This document shows, piece after piece, positions 35,296-48,846 of a stretch of 64,000 bases of DNA. Under the pieces are notes generated by a model. That model was not told where the DNA came from. It did not search any database and saw nothing but the letters and a program-made list of their open reading frames with translations. This DNA is from Marsupella aquatica (Eukaryota; Marchantiophyta): the NCBI GenBank assembly GCA_973895155.1, contig OZ316893.1:23746001-23810000 (forward strand), read 5' to 3'. Position 1 is the first letter of the stretch, and each line of letters starts with the position of its first letter. Position numbers and translations under genes: made by a program.

Positions 35296-37850
35296 GGGCG
35301 AACGTTTTAAGCCTGCAAAACAACGGATTGATAGCTGCTTTCTCTGATGCAACCTAATGGAACTAATTTAAAATACAATGTTATGCAGCTTAACCACATC
35401 TACACACAACCAATCACAGTTTCTTGAGCAGAAATCTGACTCAAAGACGTGAAGCATTCAAAAACCTCGGAGCAAGGTAAACCCAAGCTTTCCAAAGTTT
35501 TGCAAACTTGCATGGTGATTAGCAACACTCGTTTGCCGGGGCACAACACAGGAAAAATCCCCAATCAAAACCACCCTTCACTAAACCTAAACGGCCGAAG
35601 TGATCATTTCTCGACAGAAAAATGGAGGCACAAGAGTCTCTCCATCCCAGTCACTTTAGAACTCTAAGCCAGGCACTGGGCTGCTTCCCAGCAACTAAAC
35701 TTTAAGACAAAATTTAAACGAATATTCAAAACAACATCAGCAAACACTCTGGATCCAGCCTCCCTTACACTAGCTAACATGTGATAGATTTTACGTCGAT
35801 GACCATACGTATTACTAGACAACTATATCTGCTTAACAAAACTAGCCAAACAGATGGATGGAGCAGTTTCCTGTACAAAGGTAAGGTGCAGAGCTCCAGT
35901 GCGCAATCCTACAGAACCAGCTAACAGAACCAGCTAACACACTACACTTTCAATCTTCCCTAGCTTCTGCAATATTGAATCAAAGTGAATCATGTGGGCA
36001 CATATCAAATGACTGACCAGGAAAAGTGACATTCTCAGCCTGATAATCAGCACAGGTAGCATCCAAGAGGTAAAGAAATGTGCTTATCTCCCACGAGAAA
36101 GGGGCAATCCCCTGTCATCTGGCTCTACTGATGATGCAGCAAACGACCATCCTTTCTTGAGAAGATATTCTAACCCTCAAAATGAAATCCTTTGGCTGAG
36201 CGGGCCTGGCCCATATTGTGCCCACAAAGTCCTCACAATAATTGATACGTGTAAACCTTGACCTAACAACCCAGCAAAACGGTACTTCAAAAACGCTCTA
36301 TCAGGATGCCTATCCTTCGTGCGCTAAGCAGGTAGAATTTCTCATAACCGAATGATACAATGTGCATCCTAATCGACACAATAAAAAATCCAGTGACTTC
36401 GTTTCAAAGTTCACTGGCCACACCGTACAGGAAAATTCGAAAAATTCGATTGTTCACAGCAGTTGAGAGCGACCCCAGCTATATATAAGACCATGGCCCT
36501 GATTTCTCGTCGATAACAAATATATCGCAGTTCTGAAAGGACAAGGGACCAAAAGAAACAAAAGTATACAGGACACACGATATCTAAGTTCCTCCGAGCT
36601 GATAGTCACGGAACTGGAGAAGATAGGTTATTCAGGAACGCAGCAGAAGGTAGATGATATTTGCCAACCCAGTTCACCAAGGAAAGGCTATCAAGATGAA
36701 TTAGAGAATACATTATCGCCTGCTCAGCTTGTTTTTTCATGGCAAGGAGTGACTTTATTTAACTTCCTTTTTATTTAACTTCCAAATGTCAGGATTTCAA
36801 ATGTCATTAGAACGTAACATGTCAGGATTTCACAATCTCATTAGAAAGTAAGCGATCAGAGGAGCACATGATTTAACCTTCAAGACGCTACTTCGTTTCT
36901 CGCTGTCGTTGCACAATCACTCCAAAATTAGCCAGGGAAAGCCCCAATCCAGCTCCGATTGTTCTTCCAATTTGGTAAATAGGACCTAGGTGATTCGAAT
37001 GAATTCTAATTCCTCTGCTCCTCTACAATCCAACCATCGCAATGACTACCTCCCTACCATGTCTCGCGGTTTCACAAGCCGCGCTGTTCCCATAATTCTC
37101 AATACCTCGCCATGTTTCCCGTCCCCGAAACCTTAACTCCACGCGCAAGCCAGGAACGTTTAGTGCGTCGGCAAACTCCACGCCATTACCCTAAAACTTA
37201 CAACAAAATCCATCCCTCGAATTCAAAAAGCGGAGTCCCCCATCAAAGTCCCACTCCCGCCGACAAGTCAGCTAACGGATCCTGATGCAGATCCCTGACC
37301 GAAGTAGCACGGCAGAAACGCAACACGGCTTCGAAAGAGAATCGGAGGCACAGGCGCGCGCGAGAGATAGAGAGAGAGAGAGCAACTGCAGAGACTCGTT
37401 CTTGCCTCAGGAAGTTCCTTTCAAATCAGGGCAGGGCTGGTCCCGCCGTGCTCCAAACGAAGAGCGAGCAGCATGTTCTTTAGTTCTGGAGAGCGCGGAC
37501 AAGCAATACTGGGAATGCGGATGGGATGCTGAATTGCTGACCACCTGCTGAGCGGAAAGGCGACTACAGGAACGAGCCCAAGTCCCGCCTGGGACGACGA
37601 AAACAGAACAGGAGGAAGAAACGCACGAAGGGGTCTGGACTCTGGAGAAGTCCATAGGTCTCGTTGGAGTCACGAGAGCGCCCCAGACGGAAGGACGGGC
37701 GACGGACACGACGGAGACAAATGACACGACGGAGACAAATGACACGACGGTAGGACTCACAACACTAGGAGGTCCCACCGGCGCCACGGCGCCATGCCCA
37801 CAACTCAACCCGGCCACGGCCACATTCCCGGCCGCCTGTCAAAGTAGGGT
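35296..37850 (-). promoter_or_regulatory. RSH 5' leader, probable UTR intron and promoter region
   Basis: No conserved ORF. The minus strand has a (CT)n tract (complement of 37367-37382) typical of plant 5' UTRs, and the sequence is GC-richer at 37.3-37.85 kb. A short tandem repeat of GACACGACGGAGACAAAT lies at 37708-37752. The transcription start is not identifiable by eye; the two open frames at 37285-37823 on opposite strands are by-products of GC richness. Confidence 0.35.
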
Positions 37851-40177
37851 CGTAAATGAAATATAGTCAAGAATTAGTTCAATACGAGTGCATTACACTA
37901 AATATGTCAATAAAATATTCATATGTAAAAGATGTTATTAATAAAAAATATATGTGTTGTCAAAAATGTCATTATGTGAAAGATAATGTCATTCTTTATG
38001 CATGAACATTCCGTAGAAGAGCATTTTTGTTTCTGATGGACACCCCGTCATTCCCTGGTGCGGGTTGCCCAGATCAGGGGAACATCCCACCAATCTGGCT
38101 ATCTGGGTTTTTAGTGACCCAGATGTTCGCGAAGAGTGTACAGTTTGATGAGTTACACAACAGTTGCTAGATTCACATTAGGATCTAAGCAAAATTAGCC
38201 TCAATTATTCGTTCTTTGAACGTGATTAATTGAGAAGATAATAAAAATGTTATTAAAATATTTTTTCTATTTATATTCTAGAATGATAAAAAAAAATAGA
38301 ATGATAAAAAAAATCATCATTTTAATAATTATATATAATATATTATTTTCTTTTATGTGTACATCATTCTTTTTTATACACATTCATATGAATTTTTCAT
38401 ATGCACATGATAGCTATATTTTTTGAAGATTATAAAATGATAAAAAATTTATCATTTTAATAATTATATATAATATACCATTTTTCCTTATGTATAAATT
38501 TTTTATATGTATATTCATATAAGTTTTTGACATATAAATGATGATCATAAAGTTATGATCTAGAGTCTGCACTTTAGACCTAGACTTTCATAGTTGCACT
38601 TTAGACCTAGGTTTTAGACCTAGACTTTCATAGTTGCACTTTAGACCTAGGTTTTCATAGTAGAGTTCAATTGTGGTTTTTCTAGTAAGATTGGGGCACC
38701 CATTTTAAGACAATTTGGAACCCTGTTTTCATTATGGGAAGACCACTGGAGTTGACCGACATGAGCCCAATTAAAAAAAGTGGAGATTTGACACGCCCCA
38801 ATACAAACACACAATACGAAGATTTGGGCCGGTCCAAGAACCCCGAGTCCAACCCGTACAGCAATTGGGCATTGGCCAAGCGGGCCTCCAAAGATCACGT
38901 TTCGCTGAATGGTCAGTACAGCGGGAGACGATCGACGGCACTGGTTTCCTGTTTGACGTCGGAATGGACTACCGATCGTCGATTGTCAGCCAAGAGGACT
39001 CCGTCAGCCCAGCCCCGGAAAATCCGCTGGAAGCATCCTTGAACATCACACGGGCATTTAGGAGCCAGACGAATCGCAACTCCACGGGAGTCCCGTCAAT
39101 TCCTAAACGGTCCCTGGTCTCGGCAACTGCTTCGCCGCCGCATTAATTTTACCAGTTCACTGAGCAAACTAAATCAAAATTCCTCCTCGCGAGTGGAATG
39201 AATGAAATGCACACTTGCACGGCGGTGTGAAGCAAAGGAAATTATAAAACAATAATCTCCCGTACCACATACGGGTAGTGCCAAGAAAACAATGATAAGT
39301 AATGACATAAGAATGATTAAAATATGGTTCCAGGAATCGAATTCTTCGTCCTGCGCAGTACCCGTGCAGTCTGAAGTCCCCGTGCCCGGTCTAGCCTATT
39401 TCGTGGGCTAAACTTCCGGCGGACCAGCCCGTTCCCGTATTAAATTTTTATTTCGGAAAACAGATTAAAAAACAGTGGAAACTTAGCCCAGCGAATGGCA
39501 GCTTGGCAAGTGTCAGAGGGTACGCCAGGTACTACGGGTGCTCTTTTCCTTGGTACAAAATAGTTTAGAGTGCTTGTGAACTTGAGAAAGAGTTTTGTAC
39601 CTTTTAGTGTGTATATTATTTTAAAACTTAAAAACAGGAGAATTGCATTATTTGTACAAATAAACAAATAATTAATCTTTCATGCAAGATGTGTGCAAAC
39701 AGGATGGCACATCATCATTATGAGAACTAGCCTAATTATCAACAAATTTTGCACAATAATATTTATACGCTATTTCATTAATCTTCATTTTATGTGTTTT
39801 TTAATTGAGATTCATGATCATTTTTGTTTTTATAGGGGTTATAGTCTAGAGGTTTCATTCTAGACCCTAGACCCTTAAGAATAGACTTTGTTTGCACTTT
39901 TATAGTAAGATAGTGTGCTTTGTGTGACACCGTGACACTCAAGGAGAGTTGAACTCTGGGAAGGCTTTCCTTTGGAACAACAAACCTTCTCACTATGACG
40001 ATCACTTAGGCTTAAAGTGGAAATGAGGGGCATCATTGAGGGGTTCCCAGGGAACTACTTAGTATCTCATTCAAGATAGAAAGCTAGGGTGAAATTGGAA
40101 TTGAAGGCATCATTTGAGGGCAAAAAACTATTAGTGCAACAGAATATGAGTAACCACTGATCCACAAAGAGACATGC
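37851..40177. repeat. AT-rich repeat region
   Basis: Two related AT-rich segments (about 38285-38350 and 38430-38490) share ATCATTTTAATAATTATATA. At 38568-38660 a ~44-bp unit (TTGCACTTTAGACCTAG...TTTCATAG) is tandemly repeated. A related CTAGAGGTTTCATTCTAGACC sequence is at about 39844. A short GC-rich island at 38.75-39.15 kb has overlapping open frames but no recognisable protein. Flanks the Copia insertion. Confidence 0.6.
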
Positions 40178-40254
40178 TGTTAAGGATTGTTCTTAGTCTT
40201 GTGACTCATAGGTTACGGCACTTAGGCTAACCACAATTAGGATCTTAGTTGAGG
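40178..40254 (+). repeat. Truncated 5' LTR stub
   Basis: Matches the first 77 bp of the 3' LTR at 42768 with three substitutions, then diverges abruptly into filler sequence. Confidence 0.9.
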
Positions 40255-40300
40255 AGGATCTTAGCGAGGTGGTTAGCGAGGTGGTTAGCGATCGAGGAGT

Positions 40301-42564
40301 ATGTTGAGCCAATCAGGTTTACCGCATGAATTTTGGGCTGAAGCTATAAATACAGTAGCTTATTTGGTAAATCTTTCTCCTTCAAGTGCAATCAATTTCA
40401 AGATGCCGTTTGAAATGAGGTATGGACGGCACGCAGACTATCAGGTTTTGAGAGTCTTTGGAAGTGATGCATATGCTCTCACACCTAAGCAGAATTGATC
40501 TAAACTAGATTCTACTTCCAAGAAGTGTCTTTTTCTTGGTTATCAACCAGGTGTGAAAGGTTACAGGCTATGGGATCCAGAAGCTTGTACGTTGTTTGTT
40601 AGTAGAGATGTATCCTTTAATGAATCTAGATCATCAAAGGAGGGGGAGAATGCTCAGGCTTCCCATACTGACAAAGGTAAATCTCCTATCCTGGACCATG
40701 TTGTGGGGGAGATTGGTCATGAGAGTTTTCATGACATAAATGAAGGAGGTGCTTCAAGAATGGAGCTGGTTCCGGTATTGGAACAAGAGGAGCAAGTTGT
40801 TGTTGGAATACCTCAAATTCAACCAACAGAACAAGATCAACCAGAATCATCAACTAGAAAATCAAGACGTACTACTCGAGCTCCTACAAGGTATGGACAA
40901 TGGACAGATTCATCAAGGTTAGATGATGTTGACATTGCACCTAAAGATGATGACAGAGCATTGATCTTGGAAGAAGGAGAACCTTCTTCTTATCATGAGG
41001 CGTGCATTTCAGATGAGAAAGATGAATGGAATGCAGCGATGCAGAGGGAGTTGCAATCTTTAAGTGACAACAGAACATGGGAGCTGGTGCAACTGCCAAG
41101 TGATCAACAAGTGGTGGATAGCAAGTGGATTTACAAGCTGAAGGACAACTCTTCAGATGGAGGAGACAAGATATACAAGGCAAGGCTTGTTGCCAAGGGA
41201 TTCACTCAAGAGAAGGGAGTGGATTACAATGAGGTCTTCTCTCCAGTTGCCAAGTATTCCACGATACGAATTTTGTGTCAACTTGTTGTGTTTTTTGATC
41301 TGGTGTTAGATCAAATGGATGTTGTTACTGCTTTTCTCTATGGCACCTTGGAAGAACAAATTTTCATGAGGCAACCACTGGGCTTTGTGAAGAAGGGCCA
41401 AGAGAGTTTAGTTTGCAGGTTGCTTAAGTCCTTGTATGGATTGAAGCAAGCTCCTCGACAGTGGAACAAGCGGTTTGATGATTTCATGCTTGCACAAGGA
41501 TTCACTAGGATGGTGTATGACCCTTGTGTGTATACAAAATCAGTCAAGAATGGTGTGTTTGGTTTGCTCATTCTGGTGCTCTATGTGGATGATATGTTGA
41601 TTGCGGCTAAGGATCAAACTGAGGTTGACAAACTCAAAGAAAAATTGAGTTCTGAATTCCGAATGAAGGATCTTGGGAAAGCCAAGAGGATCTTAGGTAT
41701 GAAGATTACGAGGAACTTTGAAACTGGACAATTGTGGCTGAATCAAGGCAAGTATGTTGAAAAGGTACTTGCAAGATTCAACATGGAAAATTGTAAGCCA
41801 GTAAGTATTCATTTGGCTCCACATTTCAAGTTATCATCGGCTTTCTGCCCCACTGATCCAGTGGAGAGAGGCTTGATGACTAAGGTTCCATATGAGAAGG
41901 CAATGGGCAGTCTAATGTATTTGATGACATGTACCAGGCCTGATCTAGCCCTAGCAATGGGCAAAGTGAGTAGATTCATGTCAAATCCAGTGAAGGTACA
42001 TTGGGAGGCTGTGAAATGGATTCTCAGGTATCTTAAGGGCACAATAGACTATGGTCTGTTGTTTGATAGTAGATCAAACAAAACCAAATCTTTGGTTGGC
42101 TATGTAGATTCTGACTACGGAGGCTGTCTGGAAACAAGGAGGTCAACGACTGGGTATGTGTTTACTCTTGGAGGAGGATGCATAAGTTGGAGATCTACCT
42201 TGTAGAAGTGTGTATCTCAGTCTACTACAGAAACAGAATATGTTGCAGCATCAGAAGCAGCAAAGGAAACAATTTGGTTGGATAAGCTGGTCACTGAGAT
42301 GGGATTGGAGCATGGAAAAATGGCTCTTCATTGTGACAGCCAGAGTGCGCTTCACCTAGCTATTAACCAGGTGATGGATAGCAGGTGAAGCACATTGACA
42401 TCAGGTACCATTTTATTAGGCAAACAGTGTCTGATAAAATGTTTGAGCTAGTCAAGATTGATGGAAAACTCAACCCGGCTGATGCTTTTACCAAAGTGAT
42501 TCCTTTGGAGAGTTACTCAAGACACCGTGCTACTTTGCAGGTTTTGCATTTGCAGCACAAGTAG
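40301..42564 (+). pseudogene. Copia pol: C-terminal integrase, reverse transcriptase, RNase H
   Basis: The order of domains is that of Ty1/Copia. The end of the integrase core (SGLPHEFWAEAINTVAYLVN) and the CLFLGY segment come first. Then comes the reverse transcriptase, with WVYKLK-type WIYKLK, ARLVAKGF, DVVTAFLYG, LYGLKQAPRQW and the catalytic LYVDDML near 41580, followed by RNase H with STTETEY, CDSQSA and KHIDIRYHFIR. Interruptions are TGA at 40496-40498 and TAG at 42203-42205, both inside conserved motifs, and a 1-nt frameshift near 42385 before KHIDIRYH. The final stop is 42562-42564. No autonomous activity is expected. Confidence 0.95.
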
Positions 42565-42767
42565 AGTAACTTAACAAGATGTGATTTCTGTATATGAGTT
42601 ACTCAATCCTGTTATGGCTACGGCTTAATTCTAGTTAACTCTTAGTTAACCTTAAATGGTTTTTAGGGGGACACCTATGGTTTTAGGTGATTGTCTAGAA
42701 TTTTCCGCTGAGTATCTCATATGGATAGCAAAATTGCAGTCCCCAAGACTAGAGTCAAGGGGGAGTT

Positions 42768-43100
42768 TGTTAAGGATTGCTCTTAGTCTTGTGACTCATA
42801 GGTTACGGCACTTAGGCTAACCACAGTTAGGATCTTAGCTGAGGTTAGGTTAGTCGTGTGTGACCTTGTATATACCAGGGCTAGTGTAAGCCGCTGGTGT
42901 GTGGTGCTTACTGATTGTAATAGAGCAACAGGAGGAAGAGAGAGAGCATGTGTGTTCGTCTACTCTTGAAGTAAAGCTTGAGTGTTCGTGTGGACGTAGC
43001 CTTGGAGAAAAGGTGAACCATGTAGAGATTGTGTCGACCTACGTGTGCATGGAATGAATCATGGTTGTATGGTTGTTGCAAATGACGTCTTAGTTCAACA
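42768..43100 (+). repeat. 3' LTR of the Copia element
   Basis: 333 bp, TG...CA ends, a terminal match to the 5' stub, and the CATGC duplication immediately after. Confidence 0.95.
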
Positions 43101-43754
43101 CATGCAAGGGTTGTGGAGGGTGAATGTGTGTGTGGGTGGGAGGACTAGTTTTCTTCTTAGCCCTGGTTGGTCCACTTTGGGCTCTGGTCCAACCCTCTCT
43201 ACCTCCTGGTCCCGGGTATGACCCCCTTGTGGGCTACCCTACAGAGGTGCATTGTCTATCCTCTGCTGAATGGGTCAGCTTTTGGTTTCAAGGCAAAAAT
43301 AAAGAGACATATAAGATGTCTTTACAAGTCATATTGTTTTAGTGGCAAAGTAAATGCTAATCAGAGTCTTTTCCTTGCCAAAGAAACAGAGAATCAATAT
43401 GCCATGTCAAAGAACGAGAGAATGAAGAGGAAGGCAAAGAAGAAAATAATATGAAATAGGGAGTATGCAAATAAGCATCCCATGCATAGGTGATGACTGA
43501 GGAGAATCCTTCCATGTGCCGTGTGGGGAGGGGAAGGACCCAGGAGGCGGTTGAAGTGTCATAAATCTCTCAAAACAGGTCACTTCTAATTACAATAAGC
43601 ACCCATGTCCATTTTTCAGGGGGCATCCTTATGAATTTCTAATGTTTGCAGTGCCAAAAACTTGAGAAACAAAAGGAGGAAGGGTAGGCATCTTGAAACC
43701 AGTAAAAACCATGGTGTGAGGAGTACTTACTACTCAAACCGAGGAAGTACTTAA

Positions 43755-45121
43755 ATGCATAATCGTCCCCCTTTGGACTTTTTCTACTTAATCAACCCGC
43801 TATGTTCAGATCTGCCCCAATCAACCCCCCAAAGTCTGGTTGTTACCTAATCAACCCCCCTTTGATAGTTTCAGGTTCATGAAATGCCGTGTATTGCAAT
43901 TGGAGTCTACCTGAACCTATCCGTGGGTGTGAGCAACTTGACCAAACTGTTAATTGCTTGGTTTAGGGCCGGCCATGCCACAACGCAACTATCGAGGATT
44001 TCAAAAAGTGATGTGAAAACAATATATGTGATGTCTTTAGATGCTCATTATTGAATTGTCCTCACATAACTTGGTCTAAATGTCACTTGTTTCACGTTCT
44101 GTCACGATGACTTTTGTTGGTCATTAGGTTTGGGGAATCTTTGTATTGGGGGTTATTGGGAGGCTCAGTTTCTTTTTGTTAGAGTGTGCATGCAAGCTGG
44201 ATGACATTGTAGTGGTGTGAGGTACACTTATGGATATCAAATGTTGGAGATTTTGATGTCAATGTGCATCTGTGGCATAGAGGGGATCTGTTTACAGTGT
44301 ACATTCTTTAATGTGACATATTACCACTACAAGATAGAGCGTGCCCAAAAGCAAGACACAATTGCACATGGATTTAGGTTGTGGCCGGGATACTTTATAG
44401 GAAAACCTATAAGAAAGTGTGTAAGAATTTAATGTTGTCATCAATTGTTGTTGATATGTATTGTTTATTCTCGTGAATACACTTTGTTGAGAATACATAG
44501 TGGAAAGTGTCTTAGTTCAATTGCTGGTAGTGGAAGCAAAGGCAACTCAAATTCAAAAGGGCAAACATTTCAAGGATATTGGAGAATTTCACAAGTCTTT
44601 GGATTATTGGCTGTCATATGGTCTTGCAGTATAAAGATTGGAAACATTTTGAGAACATCTAATAATTTTTGAACACAAGTGTGCCGATTTAGCAAATCTG
44701 TGTCAAAGAGATCCAACAAAGCATGTTTGTGAGGGAGATTTGTCTAATGAAATGCACTGATAAAGATTCTTAACAAAGCAACTATATATGAACGTTACGG
44801 AGATAGCAGCCCAGTTTTATTACCTCTAAACATCAGCAACTAGAGACTAACCCCTAAATGATTGAAGACCATATTAGTTTTGTCTTCAAACACAAAAGTA
44901 CCCACGACTGAGTCCGGTGTCATTCAATCTTATCAAGCGTGGATTGTGGGCCGACTTCTATCTCGATATACCACGGGATCATATGATAGAAAATTAGAGT
45001 TCATTGTGGTAAAGCCTCCCAATAGTGCTCTTCACAAGAACTATCTGTAAGAAATTGTCAGAGGGGGGAGATTGGGGTTGATTAAGTAAAAAACAGTCCA
45101 AAGGGGGTCAATTAAGCATAT
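43755..45121. mobile_element. 1.37-kb DNA transposon with ~45-bp terminal inverted repeats, non-autonomous
   Basis: The left end (43755-43805, ATGCATAATCGTCCCCCTTTGGAC...) is an imperfect inverted copy of the right end (45071-45121), whose reverse complement reads TATATGCTTAATTGACCCCC and continues with TTTGGACTGTTTTTTACTTAATCAACCCC. CTTAATCAACCC is also repeated inside the left end. The interior has only short open frames (for example 44217-44432) with no transposase. No convincing target-site duplication; superfamily undetermined. Confidence 0.75.
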
Positions 45122-48100
45122 ACCTCTATTCCTCACCCACTTTAGTAATGTTGTTTGCAAAGTTTAGGCCCAATACAATTCTAAACCTATAATTCAGTGT
45201 CCATGAAGAGTTTTTCACACTAAGACTGGTACTCCAAAAGCTTCCATGCACTACAAGAAGCACATTCATACCACCCCTGTATTGTTTTGACATTGGAATT
45301 TATTGATGCAGGCCCACACAATTCCTCAAATTGATTCAGCTAGAAGGGTCAGAGACAATGTGAGGAAGAGTAGCTAAAAAACTCACAGCAACCTGGAATT
45401 GAGCTGTTCACTTTTGGGAAACAAAAATAAGTGTTATTTTGTTGATCAGTCAATGACGTCAATGTATCAAATAAACTATTTTCATGTGTTTGAGTACTGT
45501 CTGGAAAATGTTTATATAAAGTAAGGCCCCCCTTACAAAATGACATTGAGGCTGGAATCAGCTCTGGCCATAGGATGCAGGGTGCTGTTTTCCCAGACCA
45601 TTAGTTGTCTTGGACAGGGCACTTCAAGAAAAGCTTGGAATCCATTCGAATGAGAAATCAAAAGAAACACAAACTATTGGATTCAAAATATTAACTCGCA
45701 CAAGCAACGGCTGACAAAGGAGATTGTAAGACAAAAACAAGTCACCACAAAATATGATTTCCTAACACTCAGATTTTCAAATGACTCTCTCTATATATTA
45801 TTGTGCTGGCACATGACCCAAGCCTTTGGCATTGGTTAGTTTATGTATCACTAGCTGCTTAGTGCCCAGGCATTACACCATTGTTGCTGAGGCCATGTTA
45901 TTGTTGTGACTAATCAATCATTAAACAATAACATTAATGGTCATTAGGGCCAAGTCATTGAGGCAAAGAAGTTGTCTGCGAAAGGAAGTGTTGCGGTGCA
46001 ACAAAGTGCCATCAAGGGTGCTGTTGATGCCAGGGCTGATGCCCCAAATGCATTTGCAAACAACCATGGGAAAAAGAGTGAGATTACATATTATTTTTAA
46101 ATTAGATGGTACGCCTGATGCACCCAGGAGTGTTGAGTAAGACTGGCGGTTTAACACTAACCATTGGTGCCTCAACTCGGTTGACTTTAGAGATATTTCT
46201 ACTATCATAGATATTATCCAAATGATTCTCTTTACTCTTGAAAGAAATAATATCCAGAGACGTACGGTCGTTAAAAGAAACAGGAGGGTGAAGCTAAAGT
46301 CAAAGACTTGCATTGATCTTAATTAACGAATCAATACCATAAGTAGAACACCACAATTTATACAAAATTTCACCAAAACAACAAGATCTAGTCTTTGTAA
46401 TTAGTATGTTAATTCACCCTGTGAATGTCTTGGACAACCGCAAAAATAGCCATTGTTGCAGCAATCTCATAGACTTACAAATTTCTGATGTATCATCAAA
46501 GTGGGGGAGATTTTAGTGATTTGAGATAATTGGCATAGACATGATCAGGTTTCGGTGACAAGGTTAAGATTTTGCTTCCATATTACAGTGTCAAGCCAAG
46601 AGGAGGATAGGGTTGTGTCACAGCTCTTCTGCAAGCAAGGGCTTAAGACTGTGACTTTTGGGACTTACCATCCTTATGGGGCACATATTTAAGTAGCCTG
46701 TAATGATTTTATCCCAGTGCCCATAAATTAAAGCACTTTGTGTCCTTGGCCATAACTCAATTATGACTTTGCTTTGACATGCCCTAATTCTTTAGATTTC
46801 ATTCTCATTTAAAAAACTATGTACACTCTCATTGATAGATTAATATTAACATCAAACACCTTTAACTACATTGCCACTAAAGATGTTATAATTTTTAATT
46901 TTTAAAATTTCTTTATTATATTTATCAATATGCCACAATTTTTTATATTCTCACCTAGGTTACTTTGTTTCATCTTTATACAAAACCGTGACAATTTATA
47001 AATACAAAAAAATATAGCAATATTATCAATTTGAACATTTGTAGTGACAAAATAATTAAAAATTGTAGTATGGAAATGGTTAGAACATTCTTAAAATATG
47101 CTTTTCCCAAGGTTCAGAAAAGTAACTCACAATAAAATCAACCCGAGATCAAATTTCAGTAATTATTTATATTGTGCACAGCCTGATGGTCTCTATGGTG
47201 TGTAGAACAGCAAAGTGCATCTAACATTCCCCTAAAATTATTATGGTTGTGTTTTGGGTCTCCTGGCCCCACGGGCCAAGCAGGGGCTGGGCCGGCAGCC
47301 AAGCCAAGCCTCCACCATGCGTTGCTTTGCACGCCATAGAAAACGGTGGATGTGCTTTCCAAGAAAAAAAAAGGCTGGATATCTTCAAAGTACCTTTCGG
47401 GAAAATGTAAAAAGACACCAAAATTATAGGCGAAACAGAAAAAACAGCCTCCTTCTGCCCGTCCTTTCTTGCTTCCTTCGTGGCCACGTTGGTCTCTCTC
47501 CTCTCTTTTGTTGACGCTGTCGTACACTAGTCTTTCCTCGTTCCTCTCCCTCTCCTCCTCCTCCCTCCTCTGGCCCCTTCTTCTGCCAGTGAGCGCTGGA
47601 ATTCGCCCGGAATTCGGCTCGCTATTCTTCCAAGACACTCCACAGAAAGCGAGGAGGAGGAAGGAGCCATGGTGAGGTGACGGAGACAAATTTGTAGGTT
47701 TTTACGAGGGCGGATCGAGGAGGACGAGCAGAAGAGGTGGAGTGAAGTGAGGTGAGGATCAGGGCAATTACTGGAAGAGGTAGGAGGGAGGTAGAGCGAC
47801 CGACAGAGAGCCGGCTTGGTACTGGTTCTCGAGCGAGTGGCATCCTCGAGGACGGTGCGAATCTCAGATGCCTGCTTGCTTGCTTGCCTATGGGGTAACT
47901 GTTTTTCCACTGCTGTGGGATGAATTTCGCTCCCTGAATCTATTGTGAGGGAGGGATTGTAATTGCTATTGATAGATTTGTAGGTGGATCGATGGATGGA
48001 TGGATGAGACTGGATCGCGCCCGTTCCGAATGGATGTGCATTGCAAATCACGAGTCTTGGGGCAGTGGCTGCTGGTGTGGTCATCATTGTGGTGTGGAGG

Positions 48101-48846
48101 AGGGGATGGACGGAGGTTTTTATGATCTTCGATTTTCGTAGCGGTGCTCGAGAGTGGATAGTTTAGATCTAGACTGTCGTCTTTTCGATTTATGTGCTCT
48201 GTTGCAAAGGAATCTCTGTATCGCGCGTGAGTTTCGTGTTAGATTGACCTTTATTCATTCCCCTAAGCGTGAATGAGAGGAAATTGTCTTCGACAGAGAC
48301 GAACGCAGAGGGTGCACAGTTTCCTTTCTTCAATCTTCTAATTGATTTCATCTTGGAACAAGCTTTACTGACTGACGATGGGATTGCCGTTATTGAAATC
48401 TTTGTGTAAACCTGAGGATAGAACTTTGTTTCGTTACTTGCTTTAGATGGCCGGCTATTAGGACCGCCGGCTGCTGCGTAGGAACCAGACGTTTGTCCAA
48501 ACCTACGTGAAGGAGTCCCATGATGACGCTATATTCATGGGGATAGGGCTTACTGTTATCGCAGTTTTCACCGTGGTGGCTCGAATTGGATTTAGATGTA
48601 TTTGCTGTGGGATTTGGAGTGTAAAGGAGATTCCTCGGTTGATGCATCTGTACGGGATTTATACTCTATATTCCGGCCCTCCAACATGTCTCATAGCAGT
48701 ATTCTCTGCGTTGTGTTTCAGATGTCAGCCGTTTGAGGATTCGGGAACTGGAAGCTCTCGCGAGGGATCTGTCCGTGACTTGGGATGGTTGATAGCCGGA
48801 ACTTAAGCCTGGCATCAGTTGCAAAGCACTGGAGCAGCAGCGCGAT
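45122..48846. other. Intergenic sequence and leader of the L34e-like gene
   Basis: 45.1-47.1 kb is AT-rich with no supported gene. From about 47.45 kb the sequence becomes CT-rich (CCTCTCCCTCTCCTCCTCC) as in plant core promoters, and 47.6-48.8 kb is likely the 5' UTR of the next gene, perhaps with an intron ending at the TGTTTCAG acceptor near 48720. Short upstream ATGs occur (for example ATG GTG AGG TGA near 47669). Confidence 0.4.

Larger units (their letters stand above)
40178..43100 (+). mobile_element. Internally deleted Ty1/Copia LTR retrotransposon with target-site duplication
   Basis: Starts TGTTAAGG and ends GTTCAACA, flanked by a perfect 5-bp duplication CATGC (40173-40177 and 43101-43105). 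The 3' LTR is 333 bp (42768-43100), preceded by a purine-rich tract (AAGGGGGAG). The 5' LTR survives only as its first 77 bp (40178-40254), followed by a short filler; the rest of the LTR, gag, protease and the N-terminal integrase are missing, leaving 2.9 kb. The 77 bp differ from the 3' LTR at three positions, so insertion is old but not ancient. Confidence 0.95.

Noticed and set aside
37407-37823. 138-codon minus-strand ORF upstream of RSH
   Set aside because: Composition is driven by a GACACGACGGAGACAAAT tandem repeat and GC richness; more likely promoter/leader.
38734-39146. Two overlapping plus-strand ORFs in a GC-rich island
   Set aside because: No motif, no splice partners, and the two frames overlap; local base composition explains them.
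47527-48087. 186-codon minus-strand ORF in the leader of the L34e-like gene
   Set aside because: Opposite strand to a likely CT-rich promoter/UTR, low complexity, no recognisable domain.
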